A stretch of DNA of 64,000 nt from NCBI RefSeq assembly GCF_037023145.1, contig NZ_CP146091.1, positions 2,046,001 to 2,110,000 of the forward strand, read 5' to 3'. This DNA is from Ralstonia sp. RRA (GTDB taxonomy: Bacteria > Pseudomonadota > Gammaproteobacteria > Burkholderiales > Burkholderiaceae). Below, one piece after another: positions 38,323 through 46,976 of this stretch. The translations under genes were made by a program, and so were the position numbers. The notes beneath the pieces were generated by a model, which did not search any database, was not told where the DNA came from, and saw nothing but the letters and a program-made list of their open reading frames with translations. Every line of letters begins with the position of its first letter. Positions within the stretch are counted from its first letter, which is position 1.

Positions 38323-41177
38323 GCCTGCCCCTCCGCCGGTTCACGTGGGGCACCTTCGGTCCAGTACCCCTTGCGGCACAGGCCACGCGCAGCGCAGTAA
38401 CGGCACGCTGATTCATCGCCGAAGGCCGGCAACGGCGCGCCGGCAGCCAGGGCGGTCATGTCCTTCTCCATCTGTTCGAGCAGCCAATCCACCACTTGCT
38501 TGAAATCCGGCAACGCAACGTCGCGTTTATCACCGCGCGCTTCGCCGTCGAGCGAGACCCAGCCGCCCGCATCGGCGCGCGCATCGAGCACGCCGTAGAA
38601 CGGCAGTTGGCAATCCTCAAACGGCGTCTTGGCGCGTCGCACCAACACCATGGGCGATTGCGTCTTGTAGTCCAACACAGCCACGCCGTGTTCGCGATGC
38701 ACGTCGATGCGGTCTATGCGGCCGCGCAAGCGCAGGGGGCGCTCATCCGGTAGCGTGATCGACGTATCGACATCGACCTCACCCGCTTCAAAGTGCCAGC
38801 CCTCGACCTCGCGCGCGGCCTGCCACGCCAGATACGACGGCATCACGGCCTGCCAGCGACGATAGAAGCGCAACGCATTGCCATCCTCGGCCAACATCGG
38901 GCCGAATTGCTCGTCGGTGATGGATTGCAGCAGCGCCTGTCGATCCACAAGGTCGTGTATCGGCGCGTCCAGCAAGTGCCGATGAAAGCGGTGCAGGATC
39001 GCGTGCAGGACCTCGCCGACGTCGCGCTTCTCCAGCTCGTCGGACACCTCTTCCAGCTCACCCAATCGCAGCATGCGGCCGACGAAGAACTGGTATGGGC
39101 AGCGGCGCAGGCTGTTATACGCCGCGGCACTGAGTGTGGATGGGACCAGCGCCGGTGCGGCCGGCGCGGGCATATCGGTCGGCTGACGACGGGTCTGCAG
39201 GTTCGGCAGAACGACCGGCGTGTCGATCCGCACACCCACCACGGCCAGCCGCCGTTGCAAACGTTCAAGCCAACCAGAGAGACGGTTGGGTTCTCCGCGC
39301 CCACCGTGGCGCTGCCAGGTCAGCACAACTTCGGGCTGATTCAGCAGCACCTCCGCCAAGTCGCGTGCCTGCTGAGCGAAACGTTGCGCGCGGTCCGGCA
39401 AGCCTAGCTCGCGGCGCACATCGTTCGAGAAGAACAGCCATTCCGGCTGTGCGGATGGCAATTGCGCATCGTCGCAACCCACCACCACCACGCCATCAAA
39501 ACGCCGCATGCGTGCGCCGTTCAACGGCAGGATGACGACACGCCGATCCGCTGGCGGCGCCGGCTCGCTGAAGACAGCCGATTCAAGCAGCATCGACAGC
39601 AGTGCGCGCCATTCCGTGAGTGAGAAGCGCGCAGCTGCATCCGTACTACCGTGTACGGACGCACGCAGCCGGTCGATCCAGTCGAGCAACTGGCGCCCCG
39701 CATCATCGTTCTGTAGGCCAGTGCGCATGTGCAGGCGGTCGAGTGTGCCGGCCAGCAGTGTGACCCACGCTTCGAGCGTGGCGTTGCCAGCGCGCCGCCA
39801 CAGCGCAGCTTCGTCTGCCAGCAGGCCTAGACGGTCGGCCAAGCGACTGACCTGCGGCTCGCCGTCGGCCTCTTCGGCGGGGCGATCGGCCACCAGGCGG
39901 CGCAGACGCCCCCATCCACCCGACACGTTGTGCCTGCGGATGCGGCGCTCCAATTCAGCAACCCACGCGGGCGTGGCGATGCCGGCATCTGCCGCAGTGT
40001 TGATTTCACGCAAACAGAACGGGCTCTTGATGAGGTCAAGCAACGCTGCGGTATCGCCATCACCCTGCACCACATCCACCCAGCGCATCAGTGCGGCGGC
40101 GGCACGTGTGGTGGAAAGCTTCCAACCGGTTTCATCGCGCACGGGCACGTTCACGCGCGCCAGCAACGCCCGCACACGCCGCGCGACGATGCGGTCCTGC
40201 GCCACCAGCGCCAGTGAGCGCCGCCCCGCATTCAGCCAATCGACCAGAGTGTGCGCGGCAAAGGCCGCCTCATCCTCAAAACGCGCCGCACCAGCGATGT
40301 GCAGGACTGGCGAGGGAAGCCCGGCGTCGGAATCCTCGTGCGCAGCCTGTGCCGGTGTGGCGCACTCGGGCCAGGCATTCAACAGCAGATCGCGAAAATC
40401 GGCATGCATGACCGGACAGCTGGAAGACACCACCTCGGGCGCGTTCCAGTCGTAACCGATCGCCAGCACGGGCACGTGTTCAGCTGCGCGCTGAAGGAAA
40501 TCGAGATCAACGGCTTCGGGGTCGGTCGGACTCATCCAGACCATCGGCCCCTGCAATGCCTCCACCAGACGCCGCATGGCATGCAGCCGCACCGGAATGG
40601 GATCCGCCGCACCCGATAACAACCGCCAGAACGTCAACACGATGCGCGATTCCGTGCCAAGAAAGCGTTCGGACAACTGCGCGTACGTACGCTCCAGCGC
40701 TTCGGCCAGCGCGGCTTCCAGCGCGTCGGGACGCTCCTGCGCATCGCTGTCAGCCGCATCTAGCGTGAGCCACCGCTGCGACAACTCGTCTGACACGGTA
40801 ACCATCACCTGCGCCACACCCCACAGCGCCGCATCGTCCTGGGCACCGAGCGCTTCGCGCAGCCACGCTTGTGTCTTGAGCGCCTGCTGCACCGCCAGCA
40901 GCCGCGAGAGCGTCGTACGCGCAGCAGGCAAACCCGGCTCGGGCGGCAGATCAAGCAGCCAGTGGCCGAGCGTCAGAATGCGCGGCAGCAAACGTGGCGT
41001 GCCGGACGCCAGGGCACTGGCATGGAGAGCGCTGCGCACACCCGGGATTTGCGCGGCAGTCGGCACGACGACCGTACCGGCGCCGGACGACTGCGCGTGC
41101 GTGTCCAGGAAGCGCCACGTCGCATCGGCGGCGCGGGAGAGAAATGCTGGGCCGGGCGCGAAGGCAAGCGTCTGCAT
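38319..41177 (-). CDS. AddB-like PD-(D/E)XK nuclease
   Basis: Second subunit of the putative AddAB complex. 952 aa. The N-terminal part looks like a degenerate helicase scaffold without an intact Walker A. The C-terminal RecB-family nuclease has Asp822, Asp836 and Lys838 (VLDYK). Four cysteines likely hold an Fe-S cluster: one near residue 690 (LRRCPYQFF) and Cys925, 928 and 934 (CRYCAARGLC), the arrangement known from AddB. Upstream of and overlapping the AddA-like gene; divergent from trxA. Confidence 0.9.
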   Translation of the reverse strand: MQTLAFAPGPAFLSRAADATWRFLDTHAQSSGAGTVVVPTAAQIPGVRSALHASALASGTPRLLPRILTLGHWLLDLPPEPGLPAARTTLSRLLAVQQALKTQAWLREALGAQDDAALWGVAQVMVTVSDELSQRWLTLDAADSDAQERPDALEAALAEALERTYAQLSERFLGTESRIVLTFWRLLSGAADPIPVRLHAMRRLVEALQGPMVWMSPTDPEAVDLDFLQRAAEHVPVLAIGYDWNAPEVVSSSCPVMHADFRDLLLNAWPECATPAQAAHEDSDAGLPSPVLHIAGAARFEDEAAFAAHTLVDWLNAGRRSLALVAQDRIVARRVRALLARVNVPVRDETGWKLSTTRAAAALMRWVDVVQGDGDTAALLDLIKSPFCLREINTAADAGIATPAWVAELERRIRRHNVSGGWGRLRRLVADRPAEEADGEPQVSRLADRLGLLADEAALWRRAGNATLEAWVTLLAGTLDRLHMRTGLQNDDAGRQLLDWIDRLRASVHGSTDAAARFSLTEWRALLSMLLESAVFSEPAPPADRRVVILPLNGARMRRFDGVVVVGCDDAQLPSAQPEWLFFSNDVRRELGLPDRAQRFAQQARDLAEVLLNQPEVVLTWQRHGGRGEPNRLSGWLERLQRRLAVVGVRIDTPVVLPNLQTRRQPTDMPAPAAPALVPSTLSAAAYNSLRRCPYQFFVGRMLRLGELEEVSDELEKRDVGEVLHAILHRFHRHLLDAPIHDLVDRQALLQSITDEQFGPMLAEDGNALRFYRRWQAVMPSYLAWQAAREVEGWHFEAGEVDVDTSITLPDERPLRLRGRIDRIDVHREHGVAVLDYKTQSPMVLVRRAKTPFEDCQLPFYGVLDARADAGGWVSLDGEARGDKRDVALPDFKQVVDWLLEQMEKDMTALAAGAPLPAFGDESACRYCAARGLCRKGYWTEGAPREPAEGQA

Positions 41178-41254
41178 GCGGCGAGGGAAGATGGCGATGA
41201 AGCGAGTGCAAAGACCGAGGCCGTCCCTATCGGCGTGATAGCGACAATCAACGG

Positions 41255-41282
41255 TTGAAAATGGGGGCGCCGGTACTATATC
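41255..41282 (+). promoter_or_regulatory. Candidate sigma-70 promoter for trxA
   Basis: TTGAAA (41255-41260), 16-base spacer, TATATC (41277-41282), in the 215-base divergent region between the AddB-like gene and trxA. The leader to the trxA ATG would be about 100 bases. Confidence 0.45.
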
Positions 41283-41392
41283 AGCAGCATCCGCGCTGGC
41301 AGTGGCCGCAATACACGCCGGTTCGCGTAATCGTGTAATGTATGGGTTCGGCGCACGTCGCCAGCTTTTACGAAATAACAGAGGTTCCCGCC

Positions 41393-41719
41393 ATGAGCGA
41401 ACAGATCAAGTATGTGAGCGACGCGTCCTTCGAGACCGATGTGCTCAAGTCCGACAAACCCGTGCTCGTCGATTTCTGGGCTGAATGGTGCGGTCCGTGC
41501 AAGATGATCGCCCCGATCCTGGATGAAGTCTCCAAGGACTACAGCGACAAGGTGCAGATCGCCAAGATCAACGTCGATGAAAACACCGGCGTGCCGGCCA
41601 AGTTCGGCATTCGCGGCATCCCGACGCTGATCCTGTTCAAGAACGGTGCCGTGGCCGCCCAAAAGGTGGGCGCACTGTCCAAGTCGCAGCTCACCGCGTT
41701 CCTGGATAGCCACCTGTAA
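41393..41719 (+). CDS. trxA: Thioredoxin 1
   Basis: Cytoplasmic protein disulfide reductase and electron donor. 108 aa. Active-site WCGPC with Cys33 and Cys36, and the cis-proline in [14 protein letters not shown] at 41393 after GAGGTTCCCGCC; the frame is open 17 codons further but the standard N-terminus begins here. It lies upstream of rho with a 191-base gap, as in many proteobacteria. Confidence 0.98.
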   Translation: MSEQIKYVSDASFETDVLKSDKPVLVDFWAEWCGPCKMIAPILDEVSKDYSDKVQIAKINVDENTGVPAKFGIRGIPTLILFKNGAVAAQKVGALSKSQLTAFLDSHL

Positions 41720-41910
41720 GTCGATATTCGACTGCGGCGCGGAACGCATCCCGCCGCAAAAGCACGCGCTGGCAATCTTCCGCCTGGAAGCCCGCCAGCG
41801 TTGTGCTAAGATTGCAGCCAATCTGTTTCCCCGAGCGTTCGCTCGACCTTTTCCCCCTCCCCCCGTTTCTCGTTTCGCTGCCCGTTCGGGCCCTTCCCAT
41901 TCTTTCGTCT

Positions 41911-43173
41911 ATGCATCTGACAGAACTGAAATCCCTGCACGTGTCCCAATTGCTGGAAATGGCGGGACAGCTGGAGATTGATAACGCCCAGCGCATGCGC
42001 AAACAAGAGCTGATGTTTGCCATCCTGAAAAAGAAGGCGAAACAAGGGGAAACGATTTTCGGTGACGGCACGCTTGAAGTGCTGCCCGACGGCTTCGGTT
42101 TTCTGCGCTCGCCGGAAACGTCGTATCTGGCCAGCACGGATGACATCTACATCAGCCCGTCGCAGATCCGCCGTTTCAATCTGCACACCGGTGACACGAT
42201 CGAAGGCGAAGTCCGCACCCCGAAGGACGGCGAGCGCTACTTCGCGCTGGTGAAGGTCGACAAGGTCAACACGCAGCCTCCCGAAGCGGTCAAGAACCGC
42301 ATCATGTTCGAGAACCTGACGCCGCTGCACCCGAACAAGCCGCTCATCCTCGAACGCGACATCAAGGCCGAGGAGAACATCACCGGCCGCATCATCGACA
42401 TGATTGCCCCGATCGGCCGCGGCCAGCGCGCGCTGCTGGTGGCGTCGCCCAAATCGGGTAAGACCGTGATGCTGCAGCACATTGCGCATGCCATCGCGAC
42501 CAACCATCCGGAAGCCGAACTGTTCGTGCTGCTGATCGACGAGCGCCCGGAAGAAGTGACCGAGATGCAGCGCACCGTGCGCGGCGAAGTGGTGGCCTCG
42601 ACGTTCGATGAACCGGCCGTGCGTCACGTGCAAGTGGCCGAAATGGTCATCGAAAAGGCCAAGCGCCTGGTCGAACTGAAGAAGGATGTGGTGATCGTGC
42701 TGGACTCGATCACGCGTCTGGCTCGCGCCTACAACACCGTGGTGCCGACCTCAGGCAAGGTGCTGACCGGTGGTGTCGATGCCAACGCGCTGCAACGCCC
42801 GAAGCGTTTCTTCGGTGCCGCGCGTAACCTGGAAGAAGGTGGTTCGCTGACCATCATCGGCACGGCGCTGATCGAAACCGGCAGCCGCATGGATGACGTG
42901 ATCTACGAAGAATTCAAGGGCACCGGCAACATGGAAGTGCACCTGGAGCGCCGCCTTGCCGAGAAGCGCGTCTACCCCGCCATCAACCTGAACAAGTCGG
43001 GCACGCGCCGCGAAGAACTGCTAATCAAGCCGGACATCCTGCAAAAGGTGTGGATCCTGCGCAAGTTCATCCACGACATGGATGAGGTCGAAGCGATGGA
43101 ATTCTTGCTCGACAAACTCAAGTCGACCAAGAACAACGCCGAGTTCTTCGACATGATGAAACGCGGCGGCTGA
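41911..43173 (+). CDS. rho: Transcription termination factor Rho
   Basis: Hexameric RNA-dependent ATPase that terminates transcription. 420 aa, standard length. N-terminal Rho_N helices ([18 protein letters not shown]), cold-shock-like RNA-binding domain ~48-125 ([10 protein letters not shown]), Walker A SPKSGKT (179-185), Walker [15 protein letters not shown] and the [12 protein letters not shown]-loop region. The 191-base leader after trxA may hold autoregulatory sequence, as known for E. coli rho; none is proven here. Confidence 0.98.
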   Translation: MHLTELKSLHVSQLLEMAGQLEIDNAQRMRKQELMFAILKKKAKQGETIFGDGTLEVLPDGFGFLRSPETSYLASTDDIYISPSQIRRFNLHTGDTIEGEVRTPKDGERYFALVKVDKVNTQPPEAVKNRIMFENLTPLHPNKPLILERDIKAEENITGRIIDMIAPIGRGQRALLVASPKSGKTVMLQHIAHAIATNHPEAELFVLLIDERPEEVTEMQRTVRGEVVASTFDEPAVRHVQVAEMVIEKAKRLVELKKDVVIVLDSITRLARAYNTVVPTSGKVLTGGVDANALQRPKRFFGAARNLEEGGSLTIIGTALIETGSRMDDVIYEEFKGTGNMEVHLERRLAEKRVYPAINLNKSGTRREELLIKPDILQKVWILRKFIHDMDEVEAMEFLLDKLKSTKNNAEFFDMMKRGG

Positions 43174-43202
43174 GTCTCTTCTGATTCCGCCTGCACGTAC
43201 CG

Positions 43203-43233
43203 AAAAGCGCACCCGAAACGGTGCGCTTTTTTA
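43203..43233 (+). terminator. Intrinsic terminator after rho
   Basis: 11-bp perfect stem (aaaagcgcacc / ggtgcgctttt) with a 6-nt loop, followed by further T's. Confidence 0.88.
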
Positions 43234-43453
43234 TTGCCATATCAACAGCTTGATTGATCAGCGGATTTCCTCGTCAAAGTTGTGAAATTCGCTAGTTCAT
43301 TTGCATTACAGGTGTGGCGCGCAACCGTTTGCTTCCCTCGTCCTTAAACCGCATCGCAAAAGCGGAACCCGGCAACCATACTGCAAGCCTGCCTGGGCCG
43401 AGCCACCTGATCCAGAGCAGGAGGGAATCACCAAAAATCGAACGGGGGAAACC

Positions 43454-44833
43454 ATGCGCGAAGCGTCGCTGGAATGTACTGGTGCGTGCCGAACCGTCGT
43501 AGTCGCGTCACGTGCGGGGATGGGGGAGATCGACGAAACGATTCTGGGGGCAGACTGGCTCGTGCGACGTGTAACGTCGATGCGTGAGCTTGGCTGCGCC
43601 ATTCGTGACGGTGTGCCCAAGGCCGGGTTGATCGATTTCAGCAGCGCCTTTTCGGCGGCCGATCTCGATCTGCTCGAGCGTTGCATGCAAGTGCCGCACG
43701 TGGGCTGGGTCGCCGCGCTGCCGCCCGCCATGCTGAGCCATGAACGCGTGCGACAGCTTGTGCGCGATTACTGCGTCGACTACGTGCAGATGCCGCTGCG
43801 CACGGAAGAGACCGCGTATTCCCTGCGCCATGCATGGGGCATGGCGTCCCTCGCGCAGGAAGCAACGCCCGCTCCCAAGGGGAACAATGCCCGCATGCTG
43901 GGCGAATGCCCGGCCATGCACAACCTGTTCCGTGCCATCCGCAAGGTTGCGCAGAACAGCGCACCGGCCTTCATCGCCGGCGAATCGGGTACCGGCAAGG
44001 AGTTGACTGCGCAGGCCATCCACGAGGCCTCGGCACGTGCGAGCGGTCCATTCATTGCGATCAACTGCGGCGCGATCCCCCCTCACCTGATTCAGTCCGA
44101 GCTGTTCGGCTACGAGAAAGGCGCCTTCACCGGCGCGCATCAGCGCCATATCGGCTGGGTCGAGCATGCCAACGGCGGCACGCTGTTCCTCGATGAAATC
44201 GGCGACCTGCCGCTGGAAAGCCAGGTGAGCCTGCTGCGCTTCCTGCAACAAGGCACGATTACGCGGCTGGGCGGGCACCAGGCGATTCCGCTGGACATCC
44301 GCATCATCTCGGCCACGCACGTGGATCTGGAGGCGGCCCAGCATCACGGTGGATTCCGCACCGACCTCTTCCACCGCCTGTGTGTGCTGACGTTGTCGGT
44401 ACCGCCGCTGCGCGAGCGCGGCAGCGACATCGTACTGCTGGCCGAACACATCCTCGCCCAGCACGCGAGCGAAGCCTCGCACCGCATCCGCGGTTTCACG
44501 CCGTGCGCACTGCACGCGATGATGCACTACCCGTGGCCTGGCAACGTGCGCGAACTCATCAACCGCGTGCGCCGTGCGCTGGTGATGACGGACAACCGCA
44601 AGATCTCCGCCGCTGACCTCCATCTGGAAGGCTACGCGTCGGTGTCGGGCCAGACACTGGAAGAAGCGCGCGAAGGCGCCGAGTCCGATGCCATCCGCAC
44701 GGCCATCGCACGCAACGGCTTCCACATGGGCATGACGGCGCGCGAGCTGGCGGTATCCCGCGTAACGCTGTACCGGCTGATGCAGAAGCACGGCATCCGC
44801 GCGGAACATCCGTTGCACCCAGCTTCGGCCTGA
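43454..44833 (+). CDS. VpsR-like sigma-54-dependent transcriptional activator
   Basis: Enhancer-binding protein activating sigma-54 promoters. 459 aa from the ATG at 43454 (GGGGGAAACC before it). The N-terminal domain (1-140) resembles the VpsR-type pseudo-receiver. The AAA+ domain has Walker A GESGTGKE (176-183), the sigma-54 contact loop GAFTGA (223-228) and Walker B GGTLFLDEIGDLP. A C-terminal Fis-type HTH covers ~415-450 (MTARELAVSRVTLYRLMQKHGI). VpsR in Vibrio controls biofilm polysaccharide; the target here is unknown. No sensor kinase gene is adjacent. Confidence 0.9.
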   Translation: MREASLECTGACRTVVVASRAGMGEIDETILGADWLVRRVTSMRELGCAIRDGVPKAGLIDFSSAFSAADLDLLERCMQVPHVGWVAALPPAMLSHERVRQLVRDYCVDYVQMPLRTEETAYSLRHAWGMASLAQEATPAPKGNNARMLGECPAMHNLFRAIRKVAQNSAPAFIAGESGTGKELTAQAIHEASARASGPFIAINCGAIPPHLIQSELFGYEKGAFTGAHQRHIGWVEHANGGTLFLDEIGDLPLESQVSLLRFLQQGTITRLGGHQAIPLDIRIISATHVDLEAAQHHGGFRTDLFHRLCVLTLSVPPLRERGSDIVLLAEHILAQHASEASHRIRGFTPCALHAMMHYPWPGNVRELINRVRRALVMTDNRKISAADLHLEGYASVSGQTLEEAREGAESDAIRTAIARNGFHMGMTARELAVSRVTLYRLMQKHGIRAEHPLHPASA

Positions 44834-44859
44834 TCTCATCGCCGGTCTTCCTTATCGTG

Positions 44860-44895
44860 TCGGGGCGCAGCCTGCGTGCTGCGCCCCGATTGTTT
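44860..44895 (+). terminator. Intrinsic terminator after the sigma-54 activator gene
   Basis: 10-bp perfect stem (cggggcgcag 44861-44870 / ctgcgccccg 44879-44888) with an 8-nt loop and a following attgtttt tract. Confidence 0.8.
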
Positions 44896-44915
44896 TGGGC
44901 GGTCGCCCAATGCAG

Positions 44916-44999
44916 TGTGTTGCGTAACAGGCAATGCCGTTTCGGAGCCTGTTGCGCAACACAGCCCTGGTCACCGTATAAGCGGTGGCGCCAGGGCTG
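44916..44999. repeat. Tandem pair of long inverted repeats
   Basis: Two adjacent hairpins. The first has a 17-bp stem (44916-44932 with 44947-44963, one mismatch). The second has a 9-bp stem (cagccctgg 44962-44970, ccagggctg 44991-44999), extendable inwards by tcaccg/cggtgg. Embedded in the first are two 12-bp near-identical palindromes, TGTTGCGTAACA (44918-44929) and TGTTGCGCAACA (44950-44961), 32 bases apart. They could be paired operator sites or a structured RNA. No T-run follows on the plus strand. Confidence 0.7.
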
Positions 45000-45050
45000 C
45001 AAAAGCAGTCGGATTGGCGCGCATGTCGATTTCCCCTTCCTGAATTGCCG

Positions 45051-45890
45051 TTATAAAAAAGTGCCCGCCGGGGGACGGAGCACGAAAGCGTTGGACGTGA
45101 CACTCCCCGCCTGCGCCACCGCGTCCGGCAGTGCGCTGTCGGCGGGTGGTTCAATCTGGTGACACTGCGTGAATGCAGTGGATGTTCGGCGCCGATAAAC
45201 ACGTTGCGGCAACGCGACGCTTGCAACGCACATTGACCGCGCCCCGGGCCATGCCAGCCGATGCCCGGCGGCACGCCCGCCCGCACCCCAAGCGTCGGCT
45301 TCGTCACAGGTGCCCTTAAGCCGGACACCCCGTGACCGCGCTGCGACCCTGCAAATCAATGTGAAAGCGACGCTCGGATGGCTTAACAGCGCGGCTTTCA
45401 AAACTGTCCCCAAATAGGGGCGATAGCACCGTATGCGCTTGCCTGCGGCGACCACACCTGCGATGGCCGGCGTTCCCCGCGCGCACACATGGTGAAGATC
45501 CGCTTGATGTGCGTTGTGCATGGCGCCGGCCGACCGCCCAACCCCCACTTCCGGGGGGATTGCGCCCTGCCCCTCGCGCGATGGATTGTTAAGCCACGCA
45601 TGCGACGTACTCAGTTCTCCGTCGGAGAGCACCGACATGACAGGGCCACTGGACAGATCGAATGCGCGGGTGGGATAAGGACCGAGCGCAGTTCGCACCG
45701 GCAACGTATCGGTGGGAGCGCCTCGATAGGCGATACGCAGCGCGAATGTGCACTGCTTGATGATGTCGCCGTCTTCTGCGAGCGCCGGCACCATGACGAC
45801 CATGGCCGCATGACTCGCGACCATTCCGGTCATATCGATCGTCCACCAGAACGGCAAACGTCGAGCACGGCGCTGCGCGGACATTGGCAT
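45051..45890 (-). CDS. Uncertain hypothetical protein
   Basis: Not recognised. 279 aa from the ATG at 45890, which has a strong Shine-Dalgarno (GGGGAGGAG, 7 bases upstream). Residues ~1-95 have ordinary codon use and include a hydrophobic stretch at ~17-38 (MVASHAAMVVMVPALA) that could be a signal anchor or signal peptide. The remainder looks less protein-like, with many Arg, Cys and Gly residues. The real gene may therefore be shorter, frameshifted, or not a gene at all. The frame ends inside a minus-strand terminator-like structure. Confidence 0.35.
   Translation of the reverse strand: MPMSAQRRARRLPFWWTIDMTGMVASHAAMVVMVPALAEDGDIIKQCTFALRIAYRGAPTDTLPVRTALGPYPTRAFDLSSGPVMSVLSDGELSTSHAWLNNPSREGQGAIPPEVGVGRSAGAMHNAHQADLHHVCARGTPAIAGVVAAGKRIRCYRPYLGTVLKAALLSHPSVAFTLICRVAARSRGVRLKGTCDEADAWGAGGRAAGHRLAWPGARSMCVASVALPQRVYRRRTSTAFTQCHQIEPPADSALPDAVAQAGSVTSNAFVLRPPAGTFL
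45053..45084 (-). terminator. Minus-strand intrinsic terminator candidate
   Basis: Read on the minus strand: a 6-bp stem (gtgctc / gggcac, one G-U pair) with a GC-rich loop, followed by TTTTTTATAA. It overlaps the stop codon of the uncertain minus-strand frame. It suggests that a minus-strand transcript, coding or not, ends here. Confidence 0.55.
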
Positions 45891-45929
45891 GGCTCGCTCC
45901 TCCCCGAATGGCGGTAGAGCGACATCCAT

Positions 45930-46267
45930 GCCAAGACGATTAAAGCCTTGTTTTTACGGGATATTCAGCACGTGGAAGATGAATCGCTCCGGTTTGGCGC
46001 GTGTTTTTGTGTCGTGGCCGAAACAGCCATCGCCGCAAAGCCCGGCCGAAGGGTCGAACCGCTTCCCTTGAGTGAATTGCGCGCCCTGGCAAACACTGGT
46101 CTACAGTAGCCAGAACGCGTCAACGAGGGTCCCGAGGCATGGCCGCGGCGTCTGTCATTTTCGTGATACGCCGCTAAAATGATTCGGAACGGGGGTCTGC
46201 TCCGGCCTGTTTCTCGCTTGGGGCGACGAAGGATGTTCGCAAGATCGGTAACAGGTCGAGAACAACG
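45930..46267. other. 338-base intergenic region upstream of the LuxR-type gene
   Basis: No gene supported. A TAAAAT at 46175-46180 with TGTCAT 16 bases upstream is a weak promoter candidate for the LuxR-type regulator that starts at 46268. No repeat or terminator is evident. Confidence 0.4.
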
Positions 46268-46936
46268 ATGAACACTGTTTTGATCGAAGCCCATCCGTTG
46301 GTGCGTACGGGCATTGCGCACCTGCTGCGGACGCTCAAGGGCGTCACCGGCGTCACCGTCGTCGAACCGGACGACGGCATGTTTGACGCCATCGAAGCCA
46401 ATGCCGACGCAGGCCTGCTGGTGATCGGTCTGCCGCTCCCACATCTGGACGAGCTCTCCGCCATCGGCGAGATCATGCACCGGCCGCACGCGCGCCACGT
46501 GGTCGTGCTGGCCGAATCCGAATCCCCCGACATCATCCGCACACTCATGCAGATGGGCTTGTCGGGCTATACGCTCAAGCATTCGCCCGGCGAGGTCATC
46601 GCGGCCTCGCTGGAGCTGGTGCTGGTGGGCGGGCAATACATCCCGGCCAGCGCGCTGCTGCCGGAGTCTCGCCTGGACGGCGCACCCAATCCCGCGCTTG
46701 CCGGTGATCCGCAAACTGATCCCAAGCTGCTCGGCATTACGCCGCGCCAGTACGAGATTCTGGTGCTGCTGTCGCGCGGGCACCCGGTCAAAACCATCAG
46801 CCGCATGCTGAACATCTCCGAGGCCACCGCCAAGGCGCATATCAGCACGCTGTACCGGCGCCTGAAAGTCCGCAGCCGCACTGAAGCCGTGTACGTCGCC
46901 AATCAGCGCGGCGCGCGGCTGCTCTCCGTCGCCTGA
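46268..46936 (+). CDS. LuxR/NarL-type regulator with degenerate receiver domain
   Basis: Two-domain transcriptional regulator. 222 aa. The C-terminal LuxR HTH is intact at ~150-215 (LGITPRQYEILVLLSRGHPVKTISRML, then EATAKAHISTLYRRL). The N-terminal receiver-like domain has lost its phospho-site: the usual acidic DDHP is EAHP (residues 7-10) and the LLDLxMP segment reads LVIGLPLP, with Gly in place of the Asp. The switch Lys is kept in GYTLKHS. Phosphorylation-independent control is likely. Followed by mtfA after 40 bases. Confidence 0.9.
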   Translation: MNTVLIEAHPLVRTGIAHLLRTLKGVTGVTVVEPDDGMFDAIEANADAGLLVIGLPLPHLDELSAIGEIMHRPHARHVVVLAESESPDIIRTLMQMGLSGYTLKHSPGEVIAASLELVLVGGQYIPASALLPESRLDGAPNPALAGDPQTDPKLLGITPRQYEILVLLSRGHPVKTISRMLNISEATAKAHISTLYRRLKVRSRTEAVYVANQRGARLLSVA

Positions 46937-46976
46937 CCCCACCAGGCACGAAAGCACGCGCCGATATACTGGGCGC

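Noticed and set aside
44947..44999. Possible CRISPR-like repeat-spacer pattern from the tandem hairpins
   Set aside because: Only two non-identical inverted repeats, with no regular array and no cas genes.
45489..45917. 142-residue plus-strand open frame in the unexplained region
   Set aside because: No Shine-Dalgarno, no protein-like pattern, and antisense to the slightly better minus-strand frame.
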